Shown here: piece by piece, positions 1 to 8,208 of the stretch
Position numbering within the stretch: position 1 is the stretch's first letter
How the letters are laid out: every line of letters starts with the position of its first letter
NCBI RefSeq assembly: GCF_012932565.1
Contig: NZ_JABBYJ010000003.1
Location: 310,001 to 374,000 of the forward strand
DNA: 64,000 nt
Direction: 5' to 3'
From: Sneathiella limimaris
Lineage (GTDB): Bacteria > Pseudomonadota > Alphaproteobacteria > Sneathiellales > Sneathiellaceae
Made by a program: the position numbers and the translations under genes
The notes under the pieces: model-generated
Told to the model about the DNA's origin: nothing
Databases searched by the model: none
What the model saw: only the letters and a program-made list of their open reading frames with translations

Positions 1-1841
1 AAATTCCCCTTGGATTGACGGGCGAACCCATAAACCATGCTAAGGCCTAATCCAGCGCCACTCCCCATATCCTTGGTGGTATAAAAGGGCTCAACCACGT
101 GATGGAGTTTTTCAGGGGAAATGCCACAGCCTGTATCACTGATGATCAGGGAGACATATTTTCCTGGCTCAACCTCTTTTTCCATCAACGCATAAGTCTC
201 ATCAACTTCCATGTTACGCGCTTCAAGAGTCAGCGTCCCGCCCTCGGGCATGGCGTCCTTTGCGTTCAGGCAAATATTGATCAAGGCGTTTTCAAGTTTC
301 TTCGCATCGACTGAACACGGCCATAGCTGCCTGTCACATTCTGTTCGGATTGTGATATCAGCTCCCATAGTCTCCCGAATGGTCTCCAGCTCTGCCTTCA
401 CAAATTGATCCAGATCCACAACCTTCGGATCCAGCTGCTGAATACGGGAGAAGGCGAGCATATTCTCTGTTAGGGTCGCACCCCGATCTGAGGCGCGCAT
501 AATTGCCTTCAGATTATTGACCAATTCTGGATGACTTTGCTCAATCGCCTCCAGAACCATTTCCGCATTCCCCTGGATCACGGCCAGCATGTTGTTAAAA
601 TCATGGGCAACGCCGCCGGTTAATTTTCCGACAGCTTCCAGCTTCTGGCTTTCCTTGATCCGTTCCTGCAGTTTGACCTGATCAGTGACATCTGCAGTAC
701 ACCCGCGATAACCCGCAAACCGGCCATGCTCATCATAGAAAGGTAATCCGCTGACCCGCATCCAGCGTTTTTCCCCTGTCTTCGTATTAAAGCGATAGAC
801 AACATGCTCGCGGAACGGCTTTTTATCAGTCATCAGCCCGAAAATATTGCGTAGCGCCGCCTGATTTCGCCCACTAGCGCCGAGCACATCCGCTACGGTT
901 GACCCCAAATAATCTTTTGGAGAAATACCGGACGTTTCCTCAACATTTGGGGAGATGTAGGTGTAGCGTAACAGACAATCCGTCTCCCAATACCAGTCCG
1001 AACTGATATTGTTAAAATCAGAAAGCCGCTCACGGCTGAGAGACAGCTCAGTTTCTGTCTTCAGTTTCTCTGTAATGTCCCAACAAGAAATATACAGATA
1101 TTGCAGCCCATCGATCTCCAGAACCTCAGAGTTCATGATGATATCGATGTTCTGACCTTCTTTTCCAAGCACGGTGGTCCTGAAATCTCTCAGCTTTGGA
1201 TTTTCCCGGATCTGCTGCATGAAAATGTCGCGACCACCATGTCCAGCCCAAAGACCCAATTCATCAGCTGTCATGCCGACAACTTCTGATCGCTCGAACC
1301 CTATTGTTTTAAGCCAATTCTGATTGACGTCCAAAAACCGGCCTGTCTCCATTTCAGTCAGTGAGCAGATACTCGCATTCATGTTAAATGCAGATCGGAA
1401 TAGCTCCGCATTCCAGCGGGCTTCTTTCTCCTGGCTCTTCAGGTCCGTGACGTCTCTTTGAATACTGACAAGACTGCCATCGTCCAGTTCATATTCTGAA
1501 ATATGCAGCTGGGTCCCATCCGTCAGTTCAAGAAAATAGCTGGAGTAAGGTTCACCGTCGCTGACCTCACCTGTTTCGCGGTCCAGATTACGCATATAGC
1601 TAGTTTGATCCGGGTCGACGATACCAGTTTGCAGATCATGGCGAATAAGATCCACGATGGTCTTATCCTCGCTGCAAAATTCTTCAGGATATCGGTAAAG
1701 GTCACGGAATCTGCGGTTGCAGAACAGCACGTTGCCATCCTTACCGTAGATCACAATTGCATCTGTAGCCCGGTCAACAGCATCCCGAAGGACGGTATGT
1801 AAGTTGCCATCAGACGTCATAGCCGTGAAAGCCCTACCCAT
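1..1841 (-). CDS. PAS-domain sensor histidine kinase, 3' end outside window
   Basis: Read on the minus strand, this frame stays open from an ATG at 1841 (or 1820) to the left edge, giving at least 613 residues of a cytoplasmic sensor kinase; no membrane segment is seen. Three PAS-like units occupy about residues 10-125, 140-260 and 280-390. The phosphoacceptor box follows, GGVAHDFNN with His413, then an ATPase domain with the G1 box DTGCGI, an F box (PFYTTKD) and a GAGLGLS G2 box. This H-box type is common in kinases that carry a C-terminal receiver, so the missing end may hold one, but that is not visible. An in-frame stop lies just upstream of 1841, which limits the start to these two ATGs. 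The signal sensed is unknown. Confidence 0.9.
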   Translation of the reverse strand, partial: MGRAFTAMTSDGNLHTVLRDAVDRATDAIVIYGKDGNVLFCNRRFRDLYRYPEEFCSEDKTIVDLIRHDLQTGIVDPDQTSYMRNLDRETGEVSDGEPYSSYFLELTDGTQLHISEYELDDGSLVSIQRDVTDLKSQEKEARWNAELFRSAFNMNASICSLTEMETGRFLDVNQNWLKTIGFERSEVVGMTADELGLWAGHGGRDIFMQQIRENPKLRDFRTTVLGKEGQNIDIIMNSEVLEIDGLQYLYISCWDITEKLKTETELSLSRERLSDFNNISSDWYWETDCLLRYTYISPNVEETSGISPKDYLGSTVADVLGASGRNQAALRNIFGLMTDKKPFREHVVYRFNTKTGEKRWMRVSGLPFYDEHGRFAGYRGCTADVTDQVKLQERIKESQKLEAVGKLTGGVAHDFNNMLAVIQGNAEMVLEAIEQSHPELVNNLKAIMRASDRGATLTENMLAFSRIQQLDPKVVDLDQFVKAELETIRETMGADITIRTECDRQLWPCSVDAKKLENALINICLNAKDAMPEGGTLTLEARNMEVDETYALMEKEVEPGKYVSLIISDTGCGISPEKLHHVVEPFYTTKDMGSGAGLGLSMVYGFARQSKGN

Positions 1842-1998
1842 GAAAATAAGCCGCCATCCCCCTGCGGCTCAGAGAGAATATAATACCATAGTACTATTTC
1901 CCACTAAAAATTTGCAGTCGAACAAGCGCAGGCTTTCAGGTCTGATCTCGTTTGAACACAAACAGCAAAAGCATAATGCCCTGAGATGATAAAAGAGT

Positions 1999-4900
1999 CT
2001 AGCCTTCGATTTTCTCAACACCTTCAAAAGTCAGCACAGCATTATCGTCCAATGTAATTGTTCCCGCCGCATCCTCAGAGAGGAAGATCTCTCCATCTGC
2101 GGTGGATTCTACCGTACCGCTGGTCAGGGTCAGCCAGTCACCGATATCACCGGAAGGCATTCCATCAGATAAGACAATCGTATCGGACCAGCCGCCACCG
2201 TCACCACCTGAGAAACTGTCTAGTCCATCTCCAAGACCAAACTCGAAAATATCATTCCCGGCTTCACCATAGACCACATCATCACCTTCACTGGCGAAAA
2301 TATAATCATCATCAGATCCAGCATAAATCGTATCATCGTGCTTGCCGCCATCAATGGTGTCCTGACCGCTGCCGCCATAAATCAGGTCATTTTGGAAACC
2401 ACCATCGATAGAGTCATTCCCGCTTTCGCCGTAAAGGGTGTCATCCTGACGACCACCGTCAATCACATCATCGCCAGTACCGCCATAAACCAGGTCTTCC
2501 TGGTTATCGCCTTCGATGGTGTCATCACCACCGCGGCCATAGATCACATCGTCACCGTTCAAGCCGTCAATAAAGTCGGCTTCTTCCGTTCCGGTCAGAA
2601 CGTCAGCATGTACGGTTCCGATGATGTTTTCACCAGCAGATCCGTCCATCGTTTCAATAACATTAATCTCGAACATCTGGTAGGTGGTGTTGACCCCGTC
2701 GCTGACACCGACAGTGATATTGTGAGAGTTTGCTGCGTCATAATCCAGCTCCCCTGTCATCCAGATCTCACCGGTAGATGTGTCGATTTCAAACCGGCCA
2801 CCAGCAGTATCGCTCAAGGTGTAAGACAGCTCACGCCCTTCAGGATCTATGGATGTTACCGTGCCGAGATATGTCCCACTCTCAGCATCTTCCACGATAC
2901 TATAGTTTGACAACTCTATTGTATGCACCGCTTCGTCAACAGCAATACTGAACACGGTCTCAAGTGGTTCGGAAACTTCCCCGTCGCTATCCGTTGCAAC
3001 AACAGTAATGGACCGATCACCAGCGATGTCATAGCTGCCTGACGTATTCGAGAAGTTGATATTCTGGACAATCGCTTCGTAGTGATCCAGATCCCCATCC
3101 CCACTCAAAGACAGGGTCGTGGTATCTCCAACCGTATCGATCGAAATCGCAATACCGGTTTCCTGTCCATCATAGGTCTGAACCATACCATCGACGATTT
3201 TGTAGGGCCCACTTAAGGACAGAGTATCGCCATCCTGAATATCGGTAACGGTTACAACAACCTGCTGTAGCTCGCTACTATCCAGATCTTCAATCTCAAA
3301 AGAAGAGTTGCCGTCCGCATCCCTCGAAAATAGAGGGTTCGGCGCTTCCATTAGATCCCGAACATCAATCTCTGCACTGAACATGCCATCATTGAAGTCA
3401 TGGTCACCGCCATTATAAAGGTCTTCAAATCCGAAATTCAGGACGCCATTTTCCTGGTCCACACCCGCAATGAAATGCTCCCGCATATCTTCATTGCTAT
3501 CTGGGTTGAACTCTTCTTGGTTCGTGGAATGGTAAACATTTCCACTTTGGGTATGTATATCTCCATCCCCATCCACAAAGATCAATTTCGGAACACCGTT
3601 ATCAGTGTTGATATTATACAGATGATCCGCAGGGTTTTGGGTATTTGGATCAAAATCAGGGCTGACGAACATCCAGTTCCCCTCAGATGGGAAGCTGTTC
3701 CCATCCCCTGTATAAGACTCCCCTGGCAGCTTGCCAAAACCATCCGCAATCACAAAGAAGCCCAGCGTGGACCCGCTTTCAATCCCGTCATAGGTCGCTT
3801 GAGAGACACCAGCCTCAAGCTTATCGCTAGACGCGTCCCCCCACAGCAGGTCAGCACCGGTAATCGTTCCATCATTGCTGATCTGATAGGCACCGATCGA
3901 ATTCCGATAGCCCGCAATTTCACCCTGGAAAGTGACTGTCACACTGGATTGATAGTTAATGGTCAGATTTTCGGAGTCAGAAACCATCTCCTCAAAAAGC
4001 TCGGTACCAATCCGTTGCTCTGCATCACCAGATGTGTGCAAATCTGGGAACATATCCATGTTGCTGAGATCAACAACCTCACCAGCTTCCTGAATCTCGA
4101 TGGAATTCCCACCACCGGAAAGTACAGGCGACAGATTATCATCAATATTGATGGTAAAGGTCTCCGTCGTCGTATTCACGCCATCAGAAACGTCGACAGT
4201 GACGTTGTAACTTGTGGTCGTCTCGTAATCGAGGGCGCCCGCAACCTTAATCTCACCTGTATTCGGATCGATCGTGAACAGACCTCCAGCGTCATCACTG
4301 AAACTATAGGACAGGCTTTCATTCTCAGGATCGACGGCGGACACAACTCCAACCACATCCCCAATATTGGCGCTCTCGTTGACAGAATTATCATCCAGCG
4401 CCACGGAATGAGCGGCTTCGTTCACATCGCCCACATTAATCGTGAAGGTCTGCTGGGTGACATTGACGCCATCGGATACATCAACCGTCACCGAGTAGTT
4501 TTCTGTCGTCTCAAAATCCAAACCGCCAGCGAGTTTGATTTCCCCGCTGTCTGGATCAATCGTAAACATGCCACCGGCGTTATCACTAAGGCTGTAGGAC
4601 AACGCTCCGCCCTCTGGATCAACGGCTGAAACTGTCCCAACTACATCACCAACGGATGCATCTTCGGCAATCGCATTGTTATCCAGTGCTACGGAATGAA
4701 CAGCTTCGTTCACATCGCCCACATTAATCGTGAAGGTCTGCTGGGTTATATTAACGCCATCGGACACATCAACAGTAACGGTGTAGTTTTCTGTGGTTTC
4801 AAAATCGAGCCCACCAGCGAGCTTAATCTCCCCGCTGTTCGGATCGATCGTGAACATACCACCTGCGTCATCACTGAAGCTGTAAGACAGGGTTCCGCCC

Positions 4901-6114
4901 TCTGGATCAACGGCTGAAACTGTCCCAACCACATCACCAACAGATGCATCTTCGGCAATCGCGTTATTATCCAGTGCCACAGAATGAGCGGCCTCGTTCA
5001 CATCACCCACATTAATCGTGAAAGTCTGCTGGGTGACGTTCTCTCCATCCGATACATCCACAGTGACGGAGTAATTTTCGGTGCTTTCAAAATCCAAGCC
5101 GCCAGCGAGTTTGATTTCCCCGCTATTCGGATCAATCGTGAACACGCCCCCTGCATCATCACTGAGGCTGTAGGACAACGCCCCACCTTCTGGATCAACG
5201 GCTGAAACAGTCCCAACCACATCACCAACGGAGGCATCTTCGGCAATCGCGTTGTTATCCAGCGCTACGGAATGAACAACTTCATTCACGTCGCCCACAT
5301 TGATAGTAAAGGTCTGCTGAGTGATGTTTTCGCCATCAGATACATCAACAGTGACGGAATAATTTTCGGTGCTTTCAAAATCCAAACCGCCAGCGAGTTT
5401 GATTTCCCCACTGTCCGGATCAATCGTGAACATGCCACCTGCATCGTCAGAAAGACTGAATGTCAGCGTATCGCCTTCTGGATCGATAGCGGACACTTGA
5501 CCGACGACGTCACCGATCGCGGCATCTTCAGAAATTGTCTGGCTATCCAACGCAACTTTTTCTGGGGCGCCATTGTCGATTGCTTCAGGATCATCATCGG
5601 CCTGAAGCTGGTTCTGGACCGCTTCTTCCGCAGGCTGCTCAGGTCTCGTATTGATATTTTCTGGTCCGCCGTTGTCCTCTTCAAACCCAAAGCGGGTTTC
5701 ATTCAGCAAATCTGATGGTGAGAGAGCTAAGTCTTCAACTTCTCGATCTTCTTCGCGAAGCTCACTAGCCGCAAGATCTGCAAGATCGTTTTGGATACTT
5801 CCGGCATCATCTGGACCGTTATTGCTGGCATCAAGGGCCACAACATCCGGATTTTCTTCAAGATCATTCTCTTGGCGCGCACTGTCCTCATGCTCCGGGG
5901 CGCCTGCCTCGCGCGCGAGTACTACTTCTTCATGTTGGGACTGGTTCCCTGTATGCAGGGCACCCAGTGACTGATCCGCCTCATCCAGACGAGAGGAGGA
6001 TTGTGTATTCATCTCGTCTTCGGCAAATGCATTCCGCTGCTTGGCAACGTTATTAGCAAGGTCCGCCAGATCCTGATCTGGTGAAGTTTCAGCAGGCTTC
6101 TTCGTGTCACTCAT
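1999..6114 (-). CDS. Cadherin-repeat / DUF4114 / RTX adhesin, type I secreted
   Basis: A 1371-residue, very acidic protein without an N-terminal signal peptide. Residues 1-185 are a low-complexity Asp/Glu/Asn-rich leader. Residues about 185-664 are five nearly identical 96-residue cadherin-like units, each with a SAVDPEG..LSYSLSD core and an FTIDP.SGEIK strand. A middle region holds a DUF4114-type domain (GFEDLYNGGDHDFNDG near residues 905-915). A sixth, diverged cadherin unit is at about 1065-1155. Residues about 1158-1305 are RTX calcium-binding nonapeptides of the GGxGxD type, followed by a C-terminal tail that should carry the type I secretion signal. The gene is divergent from the ABC/ABC/HlyD exporter at 6430-11710, which is its likely secretion machine. 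Inference: a calcium-stabilised cell-surface or biofilm adhesin. The repeats make its length prone to variation. Confidence 0.93.
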   Translation of the reverse strand: MSDTKKPAETSPDQDLADLANNVAKQRNAFAEDEMNTQSSSRLDEADQSLGALHTGNQSQHEEVVLAREAGAPEHEDSARQENDLEENPDVVALDASNNGPDDAGSIQNDLADLAASELREEDREVEDLALSPSDLLNETRFGFEEDNGGPENINTRPEQPAEEAVQNQLQADDDPEAIDNGAPEKVALDSQTISEDAAIGDVVGQVSAIDPEGDTLTFSLSDDAGGMFTIDPDSGEIKLAGGLDFESTENYSVTVDVSDGENITQQTFTINVGDVNEVVHSVALDNNAIAEDASVGDVVGTVSAVDPEGGALSYSLSDDAGGVFTIDPNSGEIKLAGGLDFESTENYSVTVDVSDGENVTQQTFTINVGDVNEAAHSVALDNNAIAEDASVGDVVGTVSAVDPEGGTLSYSFSDDAGGMFTIDPNSGEIKLAGGLDFETTENYTVTVDVSDGVNITQQTFTINVGDVNEAVHSVALDNNAIAEDASVGDVVGTVSAVDPEGGALSYSLSDNAGGMFTIDPDSGEIKLAGGLDFETTENYSVTVDVSDGVNVTQQTFTINVGDVNEAAHSVALDDNSVNESANIGDVVGVVSAVDPENESLSYSFSDDAGGLFTIDPNTGEIKVAGALDYETTTSYNVTVDVSDGVNTTTETFTINIDDNLSPVLSGGGNSIEIQEAGEVVDLSNMDMFPDLHTSGDAEQRIGTELFEEMVSDSENLTINYQSSVTVTFQGEIAGYRNSIGAYQISNDGTITGADLLWGDASSDKLEAGVSQATYDGIESGSTLGFFVIADGFGKLPGESYTGDGNSFPSEGNWMFVSPDFDPNTQNPADHLYNINTDNGVPKLIFVDGDGDIHTQSGNVYHSTNQEEFNPDSNEDMREHFIAGVDQENGVLNFGFEDLYNGGDHDFNDGMFSAEIDVRDLMEAPNPLFSRDADGNSSFEIEDLDSSELQQVVVTVTDIQDGDTLSLSGPYKIVDGMVQTYDGQETGIAISIDTVGDTTTLSLSGDGDLDHYEAIVQNINFSNTSGSYDIAGDRSITVVATDSDGEVSEPLETVFSIAVDEAVHTIELSNYSIVEDAESGTYLGTVTSIDPEGRELSYTLSDTAGGRFEIDTSTGEIWMTGELDYDAANSHNITVGVSDGVNTTYQMFEINVIETMDGSAGENIIGTVHADVLTGTEEADFIDGLNGDDVIYGRGGDDTIEGDNQEDLVYGGTGDDVIDGGRQDDTLYGESGNDSIDGGFQNDLIYGGSGQDTIDGGKHDDTIYAGSDDDYIFASEGDDVVYGEAGNDIFEFGLGDGLDSFSGGDGGGWSDTIVLSDGMPSGDIGDWLTLTSGTVESTADGEIFLSEDAAGTITLDDNAVLTFEGVEKIEG
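4123..5562 (-). repeat. Five tandem 288-bp coding repeats (cadherin units)
   Basis: The same stretch, starting gttcac(a/g)tc(g/a)cccac on the + strand, recurs at 5279, 4991, 4703 and 4415, exactly 288 bp (96 codons) apart, with a more diverged copy at the 4123 side. Nucleotide identity between the central units is very high, including third codon positions. This points to recent amplification or gene conversion rather than selection on the protein alone. Confidence 0.9.
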
Positions 6115-6429
6115 TACGCTTCTCGCAATTTATGATCCCAACAATTCAACGCTAGAGAGCCTGGTTTCGGCACAATTAGCTCGCATTATCATGAGGAAAA
6201 AAGCCTTAAAGAACCCTTAATATTTGCCTAAAATTTATCAGCATTTGGCTAAAAATAAGGTAAATTTTACAATTATTTAACGAAATCAGCCTTGAATAAA
6301 ATTTACCACAAAAACGTGCAAATTTTTACGAAAATTAAATCTTTAAATTTGAATATGGTTAACGAAGGTTAGGTAAAATTTTACCAAAGCCAGACAAAGC
6401 TTGTTTCTAAGAACCCGGGTGAACCACGA
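6115..6429. promoter_or_regulatory. AT-rich divergent promoter region with GGTAAA palindromes
   Basis: This 315-bp spacer separates the adhesin (minus) from the exporter operon (plus) and is far more AT-rich than its surroundings. It contains a perfect 14-bp palindrome, ggtaaaattttacc, at 6372-6385. A second pair of matching arms is ggtaaatttt at 6259-6268 and aaaatttacc at 6298-6307. The shared core GGTAAA(A)TTTTACC suggests one dimeric regulator or a nucleoid protein binding at several sites and controlling both directions. No regulator gene lies next to it. No convincing -35/-10 pair could be fixed by eye. Confidence 0.5.
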
Positions 6430-8208
6430 GTGACAGTTAAAAAACTGAAAGACGATAAGCCAAGTCTCAGGCCATCGCGCCTGCCGACTGCGCGCAAGAC
6501 TCGACTGGATATTATTCTGTCGTCAACGGCGCTCAATATTCTGGCTTTGGCGCTGCCCATCATGATTTTACAGGTCTATGATCGGATCATCCCCAACTCG
6601 GCGGTTGAAACCTTACGTCTATTGGTCATCGGCGTCGGGATCGCCCTTCTTCTGGAGGCTTTCTTCCGCCTTGCCAGGTCCTACATAACTGCTTACGCCG
6701 GCGCCAAGTTTGAGCATATTGCCGGCTGCCGGGCGCTCGGACACACCCTGAATACAGATATCGGCCATTACGAGCGTGAAGCGGCAGGTGTTTATATCCA
6801 TCGCTTTAACGCCATCGACTCGCTTCGTGAATTCATGTCCGGCAGTAACGTGCTCGTCTTTGTCGATCTGCCCTTTGCCGCGATTTTCCTAGGCATGGTT
6901 TGGTATATCGGCGGCATCCTGATCGTTGTCCCCTTGGCACTTCTCATCATTTTCAGTGCAATTACCCTGATTGTCGGCAGGAGTTTGCGGAAATCCCTGT
7001 CTGAGAAATCCATTTGGGAGGATCGGCGCTACAACTTCCTGATTGAGGTCCTGACCGGCATCCACACAGTGAAGGGTCTCGCGCTTGAGGCGCAAATGGT
7101 CCGCCGTTATGAACGCCTCCAGGAAACAACAGCTGGCGTGCTACAGAATGTGACGTTCCAAAATAATGTGGCCCAGGGTCTTGGAGCACTTTTCTCTCAG
7201 CTGACACTGGTCAGTGTGGCGGCCGCAGGTTCGCTGTTTGTCATTGATAACCAACTCTCCATCGGTGGGCTCGCTGCCTGTACACTATTGTCTGGTCGTG
7301 CCTTGCAACCCTTAATGCGGGCTATGGGTGTCTGGACCCATTATCAGAATATTCAGCTCGCAAAGGAGCGGGTGAACACCCTGCTGCAATTGCCGCAAAA
7401 ATCCAAGATGGCAATTCAGCGCGATGCGCGAAACGAGGATACAGAACGCGTCCTAAGTCCCGTCAGTACCGGTGCAACCCTTGAATTCGAAAACGTTGAT
7501 TTTCGCTACTCCGACAAGGACCCTGTCCTGTTCGAAGGCTTAAACTGTCGCTTTGAGCCCGGCTCCACCAGCGCCCTTGTCGGCCGCAACAGCACCGGCA
7601 AGACCTCTTTTATGTGGCTCGCGATGGGGTTATTGACACCCAATCAGGGGCGGGTTCTTTTGGACGGTGAAGACATTTCCACCCTGCCAGAAGATTATCT
7701 TCACGAACGGATTGCCTATCTTCCGCAGAACGGTGCGATCTTCCACGGTACAATCATGGAAAATCTGACCACCTTCCGCAAAGGCGACTTTATTGATGAA
7801 GCCATGAAGCTGTCCGAAGAGCTGGGTCTTCATGATGTGATCCATCGCCTTCCTTACGGGTATGATACCATCGTTGGTGATGGCGCCGCCGATGGATTGC
7901 CTGGCGGGATCCGTCAACGGATCGCTATTGCCCGCGCCCTTGTGAGCCGCCCGGATGTTATCCTTTTTGATGAGGCAAACACCTCCCTTGATGCACAAGG
8001 GGACGAAATCCTGAAAAAATTCCTGCTGGATCAAAAAGGCAAAAGCACCGTCATTATGGTTAGCTTGCGGCCATCCTTGGTGAAGATTGCCGATAATGGT
8101 TATCGCATTCTCGATCATAAACTGATCAAGACCCCGATGGAAAATCTGGTGCAGTTCAAGCCACCAGCCCCGTCCAAGGTTTCAAACTTGAGGACGGTTA
8201 AGCCATGA
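6430..8208 (+). CDS. Type I secretion ABC transporter subunit A (degenerate NBD)
   Basis: A 592-residue fused permease/ATPase of the PrtD/HlyB type, starting at GTG. The membrane domain covers about residues 25-310 and the nucleotide-binding domain about 340-575. Walker A reads GRNSTGKT (residues 385-392), with Ser in place of the fourth-position Gly. The Q-loop YLPQN is present. The signature is LPGGI (490-494) instead of LSGGQ, and Walker B DEANTSLD keeps the catalytic Glu. The H-loop reads SLR, with Leu546 where the switch His is expected. It overlaps the next ABC gene by ATGA, so the two are translationally coupled and probably form a heterodimer exporting the adhesin encoded divergently. 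There is no N-terminal peptidase-like domain in this subunit. Confidence 0.9.
   Translation: MTVKKLKDDKPSLRPSRLPTARKTRLDIILSSTALNILALALPIMILQVYDRIIPNSAVETLRLLVIGVGIALLLEAFFRLARSYITAYAGAKFEHIAGCRALGHTLNTDIGHYEREAAGVYIHRFNAIDSLREFMSGSNVLVFVDLPFAAIFLGMVWYIGGILIVVPLALLIIFSAITLIVGRSLRKSLSEKSIWEDRRYNFLIEVLTGIHTVKGLALEAQMVRRYERLQETTAGVLQNVTFQNNVAQGLGALFSQLTLVSVAAAGSLFVIDNQLSIGGLAACTLLSGRALQPLMRAMGVWTHYQNIQLAKERVNTLLQLPQKSKMAIQRDARNEDTERVLSPVSTGATLEFENVDFRYSDKDPVLFEGLNCRFEPGSTSALVGRNSTGKTSFMWLAMGLLTPNQGRVLLDGEDISTLPEDYLHERIAYLPQNGAIFHGTIMENLTTFRKGDFIDEAMKLSEELGLHDVIHRLPYGYDTIVGDGAADGLPGGIRQRIAIARALVSRPDVILFDEANTSLDAQGDEILKKFLLDQKGKSTVIMVSLRPSLVKIADNGYRILDHKLIKTPMENLVQFKPPAPSKVSNLRTVKP

Noticed and set aside
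3400-4629. 409-codon plus-strand open frame opposite the adhesin
   Set aside because: It runs antisense to the repeat-coding gene, and its repeats mirror the 288-bp units. No ribosome site or family resemblance.
4123-5562. Regular repeats as a possible CRISPR array
   Set aside because: The period is 288 bp, in frame, coding for cadherin units, with no short repeat/spacer pattern and no cas genes.
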